Below, piece by piece: positions 46,493 through 57,275 of a stretch of DNA of 64,000 bases (position 1 is its first letter; every line of letters begins with the position of its first letter). Source of the stretch: Dimorphilus gyrociliatus (Eukaryota > Annelida > Polychaeta > Dinophilidae); assembly GCA_904063045.1 (NCBI GenBank), contig CAJFCJ010000005.1, forward strand, positions 2,474,165-2,538,164. Reading direction: 5' to 3'. The notes beneath the pieces are model-generated. The model was given only the letters and a program-made list of their open reading frames with translations, did not search any database and was not told the origin of the DNA. The translations under genes and the position numbers were made by a program.

Positions 46493-48498
46493 CTATCTTC
46501 GCATATACTTATGAAAAAATAATCGAATATTTTTGTCGTATAAATATTCCGTTTCTTGAGCTTGATAACCCTCTTCCAGTTTAAAACATTTATAATTAAC
46601 CATAAAACACTTAGCCAAACTATGATATTCATTTTTCGATAGCTAAAAAAAAAAACAAATTGCAAAATTATAAATGAATTAATTGATTATATTAAAATTA
46701 ATATGAAATTTTTAACAAACAGTTTCAACATCAACACTTTTCAACAACTTCCAAATAATCTTTCTATAACTTCTTCCATCAAATATCTTTTTGAAATTAA
46801 ACAAATAACGTATTAAACCTGATCTATTCATTAGCTATAAAACAAAAAGAAACATAATTTCATTCTAATTATCATAATTAATAAATATTCAAACCATTTT
46901 ATACAAGTGAAAATTGATTAGAAGTAACGAAAAAATACCAGAATTCCATGGAGTTATCATTTCGCTTCTTTTAATAATTTGAGGGACTAATTTGAATATT
47001 CTCCAAAAACTATCCGATTTATAATCTAGGAATTTAGTTAAAACAATTCCGCACAAGTTCAGATCGTACTTTAATTCTCGTTTACAGAATGAAGCATGAG
47101 TGTAAAATACAAATATTTCACTTATAACCTAAAATTGGGATAAATATATATTAAAAAACAGAACATTTCTATCAATATCTTTATAATTCTGACCTCAAAT
47201 ATTCTAGATTTAACATAACCAGGAATTGTATTTAAATCGGTTGTTTTCAAAGTTTCCAGTAGATTATCGTGACCCAAATATTTATCATATCTAGTTGCTA
47301 TATGATTCAAATCAGTCATAAATTCAATACTTGATAATCCCTGTTGATGTGAAAACAATTTATAATTAAATACAATTTCTAATTAAATATACTGTATTAT
47401 CGTACTGTTAATTCAAATATATCATTTTCTTGAAACTTTAGATTTCGATCAAAATCAATATTCGTCTTGAATAAACCCAAAAAACTCAACTTGTTGTGTC
47501 TCTGTACAAAGAACCTGTTGTTTTCCCCAAAGAAAATGTTTATTAGTATGTAACATATATAAATTCAATAATTACTTTAGTGAATCTATTGGAAGAATCC
47601 AACCAGACATATCAAAATACTTTAAATCCTTCCATTCGGCTTCTCTTAACAAAAAGTCTGTAAAATAATATTCTCCATTTCTTTTAAAGTATTCAGAAGG
47701 TAAAGTATTCTTGTAAGCTGAATGTCTTGCTATTTTGATTGACTTTAAATTTAATAATAGAATTAAAGATGGAACTGTTAATAATAGCTTTTCGTCAACT
47801 GGATAAGAGCAATCGAGAACTGTAAGCTTTGTAAATTTTTTCAACAATCCAAGATTCGATACGCAAGTTTCAGATATATTTAACTCTTGAATATTCTTTA
47901 ATTTATGAGATAAATATTTCAATTGCAAGTTACTTAATTTCGTTGAAGAGATATCTAATTTAACTAAATGTTTAAATTTCGTAATAGGTTTAACAGAATC
48001 TATTTTATCTTTTGTATTATTGCATGAAGATTTTGTAGAAGGAATGGGAGGAGAACGTGGAGTATAGGGAGCGGAAGAAGAAAAAGATGCAAAAGAAGTG
48101 GAAGTAGTTGTAACTAGACAACCTTTAACGCAAAGTTCTTCCAATTTTTTTGCGTTAATTATAGATAGCCAATGATTTAGCTTTATACTCTGTAAATGAC
48201 GTATACGAATAGACTTTAGCGGATGTCCATTGAGGAAATTTACTGCAGTCTTTTTAGTTATTCTATGTCCATTCAGGTCAACATTATGTAGCCAACATGT
48301 GTCTCTATTAAACACCTTTAAGAATTGTTGAGGTATTCCAATATAATAATCATCTATCTCCTTCAAGATTTTCTCCACAATATACGAGCATATAACTCTA
48401 TGTCTAAAGAGTAATTTCTTAGCATAGAAATGAGTTTCAAAGTTCTTAGCTATGCAGTACAAAGTAAGGTCTTCTAAACGTGGAATTTTTAAAGTCAT
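46493..48498 (-). CDS. ZYG11-like LRR/armadillo-type protein, copy D
   Basis: Exons 48498..47576, 47514..47406, 47340..47194, 47128..46895, 46834..46721, 46642..46493 give 558 residues. LRR motifs: LVKLDISSTKLSNLQL, IQELNISETCVSNL, LKYFDMSGWILP. A Ser/Pro/Thr-rich insert of about 30 residues (around residues 135-165) splits the LRR region between the third and fourth repeat and is absent from the other copies. It probably forms an exposed loop. Gene structure equals that of copies A-C. Confidence 0.65.
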
Positions 48499-48754
48499 GA
48501 TTTTTCAACGTTCTAGGAAAGATGTCTGCTCTTCGTATATTTAGTACAGCACTATATTGTAAAATTAAATTTTCAATATGAGTGGTGTCACTTGGTTAAA
48601 AAAAATATCCTTATCAAACCTCATAATTGATATACATTAAAACTGTAGCTATAGTAACAAATATCAATAAACAAAGTATATTTTTTTTAAATACATAGAA
48701 TAATAATAAAAAAAAATTTTAACAGTTCATACGCTTGAACATTTTTGCGTTTTG

Positions 48755-49618
48755 TTATATAGACGCCATACCAACTAAGGTATCTCCTCCTCCACCACCA
48801 CCTCCTCCTCCTCCTCCTCCTCCCTCTTTTATAGTATTTTTATTTGCATTCTTCTTGTAAAGTGATTGTTTTTTAGTGTTATCTGTGTAGTGGAGATGAC
48901 TGTTTACAGAAACTTCTGGTGGTCCTTGAAATATCGCCCTCGTAGCCATTAACTTCTCAAGCGAATCTTGCGTTTGCTTTTCATCGAAAAATGGACTCTT
49001 TAATGTATCTCTGATACTATCGAAAATTTTTCTTTTATCAGCAGCAAACTGAATTAGACTTTGGTTGAGTTGACATAATTCAGCTTGCAATTGAATTTCG
49101 CAATTATTCACATACTCTGAGAATGATTTAAAAAGATCAGCAATTTCAATTTCCATCATCTTCTTATACTTTTCCATTTCATCCTCTTGTTTTCTCCTTA
49201 TTACTTGGGATTTTTCAAATATTTGATTTAAAGTACGAATTTTACAACTATCTTCACCATGATCGTAATCGATACATTTCGAACAAAGTTGCTCAGCTTT
49301 ACAAGTCAAACATAACAAGTTTGGTTTCATAACTAAATTATTGTGTTTCTTACACATTTCTTTATCAGTGCGCTGATCGTTTATTGATGCTTTTATTAAA
49401 CTTTTTGGTAGACCATTAACGCCATCTTTTGAAAGCTTTGTCTTTGCTCTACAGTTTGGACACTTGATAAACTTTCCACGAGATATCTTCAAAAGACACT
49501 CGTGACAGAATATATGTTGACAAGGTAGAACTCTCGGATCTTTATTTAACCAAATATCTAAACATACAGAACACTCAAGAGTTCTTGCATCGATGACGTA
49601 ATCCTTATTAGATTCCAT
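48755..49618 (-). CDS. TRIM-like RING/B-box/coiled-coil protein with poly-Gly tail
   Basis: Intronless, 287 residues. The C3HC4 RING (C16, C19, C33, H35, C38, C41, C53, C56) has the classical TRIM spacing and CQH. A B-box follows (CKKH, CLTC, CSKC and a following DHGE), then a coiled coil at about 135-205 with QAELCQLNQSLIQFAADK. It lacks a C-terminal PRY-SPRY or NHL domain. Near the end is a run of about 14 glycines encoded by GGA/GGT triplets. RING and B-box make an E3 ligase likely. It is closer to the short RING protein at 59281 (shared ECSxCLxxWLxxDPRxL) than to the 30-39 kb group. Confidence 0.85.
   Translation of the reverse strand: MESNKDYVIDARTLECSVCLDIWLNKDPRVLPCQHIFCHECLLKISRGKFIKCPNCRAKTKLSKDGVNGLPKSLIKASINDQRTDKEMCKKHNNLVMKPNLLCLTCKAEQLCSKCIDYDHGEDSCKIRTLNQIFEKSQVIRRKQEDEMEKYKKMMEIEIADLFKSFSEYVNNCEIQLQAELCQLNQSLIQFAADKRKIFDSIRDTLKSPFFDEKQTQDSLEKLMATRAIFQGPPEVSVNSHLHYTDNTKKQSLYKKNANKNTIKEGGGGGGGGGGGGGDTLVGMASI
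48784..48823 (-). repeat. Coding trinucleotide repeat (poly-Gly)
   Basis: (TCC/ACC)n on the plus strand, read as GGA/GGT glycine codons in the TRIM-like gene. Likely length-variable between alleles. Confidence 0.85.
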
Positions 49619-50587
49619 ATGGATATCAACTCATTAAGCTGTCTCTCTACAAATTACACAATCATTTAATTTACGGATTAAACCAAAACAGTGTGTCCTG
49701 TATAAAGTTTCGGCTAAAACTGGTAAAAAGTCGTTACTATCTTATCTTACAAATAATAATAAACAAAATATATATTACAGCAATAAAGTACTATTTTAAT
49801 CATTCTGAGTATTATAGGCCAACACTATTACGCAGGATACTTTCAAAGATCTAGGACTTTCCAGTGAAAAAAGAGAAAAAATAACAAATACAAATAAATA
49901 AGACTACATCCACAGTTTGTTTTGACAAATTATTTTCCTCTAAGTAAAAGAATTCTTCAATTGACAAAAAAAATAGAACACTTGAACAAATAAAGAACAT
50001 TCTACAAATCAAATAGCATCCTATATTTTTTTTTGGTATTACAGTGAAAAAAATATTCTTTTATTTATGTTATTTCTTTGTTTTTGTTTATGGTAAAGCA
50101 AATAATAATCTATTTAATATTTACATAAAAGTTTACTACTTAAATATACATATTCATTAGTTTTAGCTTCTATTATTGGAGGTTATTCAAGTTCATTATC
50201 AACTTTGTTTGTTAGGAGGTCGACGTTGATTATGAATTATTTCTTAATCGGAATGTTAATCTGTATTATCTTAAAATTGTTGGAATTTTACCATTTTTAT
50301 ATTTTATATCATGCTTATCTATATTTCTTGTTGAATGAGGAAATTCTTAATCATATTTTTTGTACCTAGATCAAAAGAATAGGATTTAAAAAAGAAGATA
50401 AAAAAGAGAACAGATAAACTACTTTCTTTAACATCGATGGAATACTGTTTATTTGAGTTCATATGGCTACTACTTTTTGCTTTTTTTAGTACTCAATTAG
50501 GCTGTATAAGACATGCTGAACATGTTTTAGTCATTAGATTAAAGCGCATGCAACTGGTTACAGATAATATCTAAAATTTCATTAGTT
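49619..50587. other. Intergenic between divergent genes
   Basis: Upstream of both the TRIM-like gene (minus) and the first lectin/ITIH-C gene (plus). A hydrophobic reading frame just after an AG near 50042 looks like a signal-peptide exon but has no ATG. The 45-codon frame at 50437 is listed separately. Confidence 0.35.
50437..50574 (+). CDS. Possible small secreted peptide
   Basis: A 45-residue frame: a hydrophobic start (FIWLLLFAFFSTQLG) that would serve as a signal peptide, then about 24 residues with one Cys and several basic residues. It ends 13 bp before the start of the next gene. In such AT-rich DNA it may be chance or part of the next gene's 5' UTR. Confidence 0.2.
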   Translation: MEYCLFEFIWLLLFAFFSTQLGCIRHAEHVLVIRLKRMQLVTDNI

Positions 50588-52412
50588 ATGTGTCGTTTAT
50601 TCAAGTTGTTATTTATCTTATTGAACTTATTTTCCTGTAAGAAGGCAATTTATATAATAATTATAAATGCGTATATATATATATATATATATAATTGATT
50701 TTTTTGCAGATGGACAATGCCTACACTGTCCTCAAACTCCTAAAGGTTGGATAGGATTCAAGACGGAGACGAAATGCTATAAAGTATCAAATTTAGAGGA
50801 GTCTGGTATTGAAAATGCTATGAAAAAATGTCAAGAAACATTCGATAATGGAGATTTAGCTGATTTGCAATTCGAAGATTATGCAACATTTTTCCCAAAA
50901 CTTTCTCAGATTACAAAGGAGAATTTAATATTAAAGACTACGTTTTTGCATAATTTGCCAGCTAGTCTTTTCTATATTAATTTTAAAAAGGAATTTGATC
51001 ATTATCCAATAATCTTTTGGATTAATAATCAACCCCTTTCAATACCAACTGAATATATTGACAACAGTATTAGAGGCACAGATCTTCATTTGATAGTGAA
51101 TGAGTATGTAAAAGATAGAAATTTTATATAGATATAAACATATGTACTCACGTTTTTTTTAGGGCTCATGGAATGTTTAAGATAAACAGAGAATTTGAAA
51201 ATGTTAAGAACGTTTTATGTCAAGTTCCGGCAATCCTTAAATGTCCAAAAGTTCCGGCTGATAGTTATTCTTTTAAAACAAACAGAAAATGCTATATTGT
51301 AAAGCGTTTAAACAATTCTGAAAGATCAGTAGAGGGAGCCAGACAAGCGTGTTCATCAACAGGAAAATTCAAATTGGCAAATCTAGAAACTGAAACTGAA
51401 TTACATTCAAAATTTATACCGTTTGTTGAATCGCTACCTTTAAAAGTTGAGAGAGAAATTACGAATATTCTACCAACTAGTACTGTTGGCTTCTATTTTG
51501 AATATATTAAAGAGGCGAGAGGAACTTATTACTATCCAAATGGAGAAGTAATACCATCAATTGAAACTCAACAAGATGAAGGACGGTCAGAACTTGCATT
51601 GTTTTCCCATATAATGGAGTAAGTACTATGATATTCAGTATTATTATAAATAAAATAAATACGTTGTTTGTACTTTTTAGTAATACTTATGTATTTGGAT
51701 ACGGATATTATTCAGACGAAATTACAGCAGCTATCTGTGAATATAGAGAACCTCACTTAATTATCGATCGTTATATGCGTCATTTTGTTGAGAATGAGGA
51801 TAAATATATCTGTTATGATCTATCAGGAAATGCAAATGATCGTTATATACTGTTTAAAGATTCTTTATCAAAAACAGTAATAATTGGACAACTACAAGAC
51901 GATTGTCATTTTGGTAAAATATTTATAATTACTCCAATGTCGAATCTGACTCTAAGCTCAAATGATAAATGGTCTATTGGCGATGTTATAAACACAAAGA
52001 TAATACATGTTGTTGTCCTTAATCAAAAAAAATTAAGATTTATTATTAAAACTCCATCGCCAACTGTATTTACTATTGAAATAAGAAAAAGTGACGAAAA
52101 GAAATATTTGGATATCACCGTTAATCAAATAAATAAGGAAACATCATCGGGAATTTTTGGTAATAATTCTTTTATCATTATATACAGAATTGTAAATTGA
52201 TCTTCAATAATTGTTCTTTAGGCGATATTCATAAAAAGAATTTTGTATTCTCCGGAGATGAAATTGACGATTCAACAAGTACTTTGAACGTTGAAGGAAA
52301 ATTGTTTGAGGCAAAAGTAATAGCAAAGGATGGCGAATCTCCATTTTGGCTTTTATCTAAAGAAGCGGCATTCTATCCTAATCATTTAACGGATTATATT
52401 CTTTCAAATTAA
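50588..52412 (+). CDS. Secreted protein: two C-type-lectin-like domains plus ITIH-C-like domain, copy 1
   Basis: Five phase-consistent exons: 50588..50636 (signal peptide MCRLFKLLFILLNLFS), 50710..51103, 51163..51618, 51681..52159, 52222..52412; 522 residues. Two domains each begin CP..P.GW/Y.FKTxxKCY, contain an A..C segment and a W/FY...G strand, and end VLCQVP or AICEY. This is the C-type lectin fold pattern without EPN or WND calcium motifs. The last 220 residues match the C-terminal domain of inter-alpha-trypsin inhibitor heavy chains: KYICYDLSG, ILFKDS, IIGQLQDD, GIFG, then FWLLSKEAAFYP. The Asp-Pro-His of that domain is replaced by DRY here. Only this copy has a separate signal-peptide exon. 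Confidence 0.75.
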
Positions 52413-52712
52413 AATTTTCAAAATAAAATTTCGAAATGTTACAAAAAATATAAATACCACTCATCCTGTTGTTAATTTAACTACTTACATTATAGACCAA
52501 TTATGAACAATGACTGGTAAACTTTAAGTAAAATTGATATTAATCAAGTATATAACTGTGATTAATATTTACAACAGTGGATGATAAGACTCAATAACAC
52601 AACACGATATAGAACAAGGTTACTGAGTAAAACACTTGCTTTGTGCATTTGAAGAGACAAACAATTCGATATTATATATCGATTATTTGACTGTCAAATT
52701 GTTCATATCTGC
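52413..52712. other. Intergenic between copies 1 and 2
   Basis: No gene seen. Probable 3' end of copy 1 and promoter of copy 2. Confidence 0.4.
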
Positions 52713-53139
52713 AAAAAAAAACACCTAAAAAAATAAGATAATTTATTAGTAATAACAATTAAAAATGATACTTTTCAAAGTTTTTATCCTCTATCAGATT
52801 GTAGTTGTTTGGTGTTTAGATTGTCCAGATTTACCCGATGGATGGTATTCTGTAAAAACGGAAGCCAAGTGTTATGGTTTCCGTTTTCTTCGAATTGACG
52901 AAAGAAACTATACAATCGCTCAACGAATATGTTTAGATGAATTGATAGAAGGACATATAGCCGATCTTGAATTTGAGAATATCGACGAACTTGGTTATAC
53001 GTTAATTGATTCTTTAGATGAAAATTCGAATGTTCCTCGAGAAACTGTAATTAATGGCATTCCAGTTCATGGTTTCTTTATAGGTTATCAAACTTTATTA
53101 GAGGATGGAAATATTAACTATCTTTGGCTAAGTGGAAGA
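52713..53139 (+). repeat. Near-identical duplicated block (partner 56850-57275)
   Basis: From about 50 bp before the ATG to 375 bp into exon 1, copies 2 and 3 match except for a one-base length difference in an A-run and one T/C change. Identity stops abruptly after AGTGGAAGA. Confidence 0.9.
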
Positions 53140-54818
53140 CTTGTTAAGGATCAGGTCAAAATTCAAGGTCCAAAAGACAAAGGTCTTTTACAGTTTATTG
53201 TGAATGACACTCTGTATGAACTTTAGTTTCAGTAGCAGTATATACAATGCTCGTCAGAGGAAAGTGGACAGAAAATATGGGCTCATCTAGCTATAGAAAT
53301 GTAAGTCTCAGGGCAACATATATTTCAAATCCTTCAATTGAAGAGAGATCATACTTGCTGAACATCAAGAAGAGAATAACTCCTAGATTTCCTACTAAAC
53401 ACTACTTACTTAAAAATTAACATCAATTATTCTTGAAGTTCTATGACCACTGTGAACAACTTTCTTATCTATTTAAAGTCTTTGGTGCCATAAAGATCCT
53501 TCTTTATCATGCTAATGTACGATGATGCCTATTTGGACGTTATCCATTAACTTGTGACGAGCATTGCATACTTATATATAACACTTGTAATAAAATAGCT
53601 AAATTAACATTTACTTTTTTAGACGATCGGCGACCTTTTATAGCGGACAACCGGAAATAAATGTCGGAAGTGTTCTTTGTCAAGTTCCATCAACAATAAA
53701 ATGTCCGAATGTACCGAAAAATTGGCTAGGTTTCAAAACAAATCGAAAATGTTATATTTATCGTCCTCTGGAAGTTGAGGAGAGGTCATTTGAGAATTCA
53801 AAAGCTATTTGTGAGGGAATTGGAGGAATGAAAATGGCGAAATTATTTGGAGAGACGGAGCTTCTTTTAAGATTTGTTCCGAAAGTAAACGAAAATTCAA
53901 ATTTGTTTGATAAGACAGTACTCTACAATGGAATTTTATATCCCGGATTCTATTTTGACGATGAGCAGGCTATCAGTGAAGGAAATCATTTTGGCATTGT
54001 TGTTACAGAGTAAGTTGATCCAAATTGTATACTTAATCAATTATAATATGTTTAAAACTAATTGTCATTTAACATTACGATTAGAGATACGTTTGACTTA
54101 TATTTACCGGAAAAGACTACTAGAATGACGGGCGTCGTTTGCGATATAGAATCAAGTTCGGGTAAACAAGATCCCCATATGCGTCATTTTATTCAGAGAT
54201 ACGGAAAGTATATTTGCTACGACCTTATTGGTGAAGGTCATCAAAAATTCATTTTGTATAAAGATCTACCGACGAATATTATCATTGCTGGCCAATTGAG
54301 AGACGATTACTATTTTGGAAATATAATCGTACAGAGTTCTTTATTCAATTATACAATTAGAGCTGATCATCTGTGGAATATTCGAAGAGAAATTTATCAT
54401 GATAGACAATTAAGTATACAAATAGAAAATTTAGAAGAGATAATTATTATCATTAACGAAATACATCCAAGTGAATTTGTAATTAAAAAACATAGAAATA
54501 GTATTGGTTCAAATTACTTAAATGTTCAAGTTATACAAATGAACAATGTAGAGAGATCTGGTGGAATATTTGGTAATGTTTTCCTTTCAAAATGATATTT
54601 TTATATAAAAAGAAAAAGAAATTTATTTTTCAGGTGATCTTGCAAAGAAGAAAATTTCATTTTATGAAAATATTCAAGAGAATTTAAAAGGTGCCATTGA
54701 TATTGAAGGAAAGATATTTGATGCTACAATAACTGAAAGAGAAAATTCTATATGTTGGCTAATATCTGCTAAAGCCGCACTTTACCCTAAAGAAAAAAGA
54801 GATTATCTATTAGATTAA
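52765..54818 (+). CDS. Secreted protein: two C-type-lectin-like domains plus ITIH-C-like domain, copy 2
   Basis: Exons 52765..53213, 53623..54009, 54085..54572, 54634..54818 give 502 residues. Signal peptide MILFKVFILYQIVVVWC, then lectin-like domain 1 (CPDLPDGWYSVKTEAKCY ... VLCQVP), lectin-like domain 2 (CPNVPKNWLGFKTNRKCY ... GVVCDIE) and the ITIH-C-like domain starting at QDPHMRHF, with IIIAGQLRDD and the terminal CWLISAKAALYP. The DPH motif is the point where vertebrate ITIH heavy chains are cut after Asp and joined to chondroitin sulfate. The first intron is 335 bp longer than in copy 3, mostly because of a TIR element. No Ca-binding EPN/WND motif, so sugar binding is not implied. Confidence 0.8.
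53241..53570. mobile_element. MITE-like element with terminal inverted repeats, inside an intron
   Basis: The ends TATACAATGCTCGTCA (53241-53256) and TGACGAGCATTGCATA (53555-53570) are inverted repeats matching at 15 of 16 bases, with TA at both outer ends as expected for Tc1/mariner-type insertion at TA. The 330-bp body has no coding capacity. It accounts for nearly all of the 335-bp size difference between the first introns of copies 2 (409 bp) and 3 (74 bp). The superfamily is inferred only from the ends. Confidence 0.65.
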
Positions 54819-55425
54819 ATGTTATTACTTTCAAGTGTTTTTATCTTATTCAAATATAGTCAATTTTTATCGACACTATATAATACAAATACAAAAATAT
54901 GAATATGAAATAATATTAACATTATTCAACTAATTCTTGTACATAATTCCTATTGTTTTATATTTTTAATGAGAACAATATGGTTGCGTAATACTAACGC
55001 ATTCTCCATTTAATAGTAATAACGGTTGGTTTAGTACGCGTTCATCGAGTTCGAGATTGGCGGGTTTTCGTTGAACTCTATTGAAAGGTGTATTTTAAAA
55101 CGCTACATTAGGAAACCTGGTTATAAATAGTTAAGTATTTCAGAAAAAAGATGGCATTAGTGGTACCTTTGTCAAGTACTCTAAAAGTAAAACTACTCAA
55201 TTGTCTACCAGTCCTGTCTTATTATATATAATATAAGAATTCTTCTTACTTTTATTGAACTTATTAATTATTTCGAATTTCTAATTAACGAGATAGTTAA
55301 AAGTAAAATAAAAGGAATAGAATTGGATATTTATCTTTTAATTATATTCGTGGATTGTAAAAGACTGTTAAAACGTTATTGAAGAGATTGGAATATTACT
55401 GAGGCGCCCTTGATGTTCCATCAAA
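54819..55425. other. Intergenic, no gene seen
   Basis: I looked for an LTR or other retroelement end before the Gag-like frame at 55426 and did not see one. Confidence 0.4.
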
Positions 55426-56340
55426 ATGTCTGATAATAACGGATATCTCATTCCAGGAAAAAATATTCCATTAGAATATACAGGAGGCGAAAATTTTTAC
55501 AATAATGAAAAGCATGAAGAAGTAGCAAAGATCTTTGATACGGTCATCTATTCTTTGGGATCGGTGGAAAGTTCTCTAGAGAAACAGGTTCGAGATAGTT
55601 GCCTTGAACTTAAAAAATTAAGAAATTCGATTGATGAGCTAAGAAACATCATCTTAGGTCAGAAGAATTGTGAAAGTAGAAGTTTTCTCAAACGTGATAT
55701 TAAATTTTCGAATGATAAGAGTGAAAGTTCAACAACCTTCAACTGCCGTTGTAAGGATCGACCGATCAGTCTTCCGAAGTGGAATCCAAAGTTTAAATAC
55801 GACGGAAATCCAAGGACCTATCACGACTTTATTGAAACTCATAAAATGATAGTAAACGCTGGAAATTACTATGATTGGCAAAAATTAGACATGCTGCTTG
55901 ACTCTTGCAAAGGAGAGGCTCTGGATCTTATTTCAAGGTGTTATATGTCTGGTCCAAAAGGCTATGAGGCCGCTCTGGAGATCCTAGAGCGAATGGGTGG
56001 CAGTAAAGTATCGAAACAGGTATCCTTATACATCGAACTCGCTGAGATGCCACCAGTCGATAAAAGAGACTTGAGAACCCTTACGAATCTTCGAAATTTG
56101 GCTAATCATGCTTTCACTATGCACAAAATTTACGGTGATCCTCCTGTAGATTCTCTCGTTAGATTTAAAGGTCTCCTTATCGAGAAAAAGTTGAACGAAC
56201 AACTCAGAGAAGACTGGAAAAATTTTGGAATAGAAGACAATGCTCCTGAAAAAACAAAGTTCGAACGCCTTGTCGAATTCTTATTTATAACTGTAGAGAA
56301 GTCGAAAAAGGAGTATGAGAGAAAACTAAATGAGAACTAA
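55426..56340 (+). CDS. Gag-derived protein of the BEL/Pao retroelement type (DUF1759-like), stand-alone
   Basis: Intact intronless 304-residue frame. A coiled coil at about 45-80 is followed by ISLPKWNPKFKYDGNPRTY, then DFIETHKMIV, MLLDSCKGEALDLI, YEAALEILERMGG and LTNLRNLANHAFTM. This is the order of blocks in the Gag (DUF1759) region of BEL/Pao retroelements: LPKF.GD...W..F, L...L.GEA...I, Y..A...L...YG. There is no zinc-knuckle, protease, reverse transcriptase or integrase afterwards, and no LTR seen. An undamaged frame without the rest of the element suggests either a very young fragment or a domesticated Gag gene. Codon use is slightly GC-richer than its neighbours. It separates copies 2 and 3 of the lectin/ITIH-C family. 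Confidence 0.65.
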   Translation: MSDNNGYLIPGKNIPLEYTGGENFYNNEKHEEVAKIFDTVIYSLGSVESSLEKQVRDSCLELKKLRNSIDELRNIILGQKNCESRSFLKRDIKFSNDKSESSTTFNCRCKDRPISLPKWNPKFKYDGNPRTYHDFIETHKMIVNAGNYYDWQKLDMLLDSCKGEALDLISRCYMSGPKGYEAALEILERMGGSKVSKQVSLYIELAEMPPVDKRDLRTLTNLRNLANHAFTMHKIYGDPPVDSLVRFKGLLIEKKLNEQLREDWKNFGIEDNAPEKTKFERLVEFLFITVEKSKKEYERKLNEN

Positions 56341-56849
56341 CATTCCTTCTTTCTTGTACGAAAGACAAAAAGGAAAAACAGATTTATCTCAATAAATGTA
56401 TTTGAAAAACAAACTTATTAAGTGTCTATATATAAAACGAAAGAAACTTGATAAGTGTGCTACAGCTTTAGAAAACTGGTGAAATGTAAGATTTACTTTG
56501 TATAATATGACACAACTGTCAAGTAGTACTACACGTACCTTTTACATAATTAGAATATAAATATTATAATATTATAACTTAAGTTACATTAAAAGCTATT
56601 TTAGGTATTGATTATCAGAATGTAATTATTGACAATATACTAAAATATGCTGGAATTTTTTATTAACGGCTGTAAGAGTGTGTCTGTTCTTGTTTTTCAG
56701 ACTGATTGACAAGACTCAACTGTATAGAAATGGCAAAAAAGAACAATGTAAATGAACAGTATGTTTCTCAGAACAGTTTGATGATTTGAAAAGACGAAAA
56801 TTACGGCATCTAATGTCGATTGTTCGCCTTATGTTTTATTCAAAAAGAC
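56341..56849. other. Intergenic, no gene seen
   Basis: No reverse transcriptase or integrase remnants and no obvious LTR. Upstream region of copy 3. Confidence 0.4.
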
Positions 56850-57275
56850 TAAAAAAAACACCTAAAAAATAAGATAATTTATTAGTAATAACAATTAAAA
56901 ATGATACTTTTCAAAGTTTTTATCCTCTATCAGATTGTAGTTGTTTGGTGTTTAGATTGTCCAGATTTACCCGATGGATGGTATTCTGTAAAAACGGAAG
57001 CCAAGTGTTATGGTTTCCGTTTTCTTCGAATTGACGAAAGAAACTATACAATCGCTCAACGAATATGTTTAGATGAATTGATAGAAGGACATATAGCCGA
57101 TCTTGAATTTGAGAATATCGACGAACTTGGTTATACGTTAATTGATTCTTTAGATGAAAATTCGAATGTTCCTCGAGAAACTGTAATTAATGGCATTCCA
57201 GTTCATGGTTTCTTTATAGGTTATCAAACTTTATTAGAGGATGGAAATATCAACTATCTTTGGCTAAGTGGAAGA
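56850..57275 (+). repeat. Near-identical duplicated block (partner 52713-53139)
   Basis: See the partner block. A second conserved block follows in exon 2 (57472-57796 against 53671-53995, one difference seen), separated by unlike intron and exon-end sequence. Confidence 0.9.

Noticed and set aside
50042-50095. Signal-peptide-like exon upstream of copy 1
   Set aside because: No ATG in frame and no downstream exon in phase; copy 1 already has a better signal exon at 50588.
54819-56900. LTR retroelement around the Gag-like frame
   Set aside because: No paired direct repeats, primer-binding site, or pol remnants were seen on either side.
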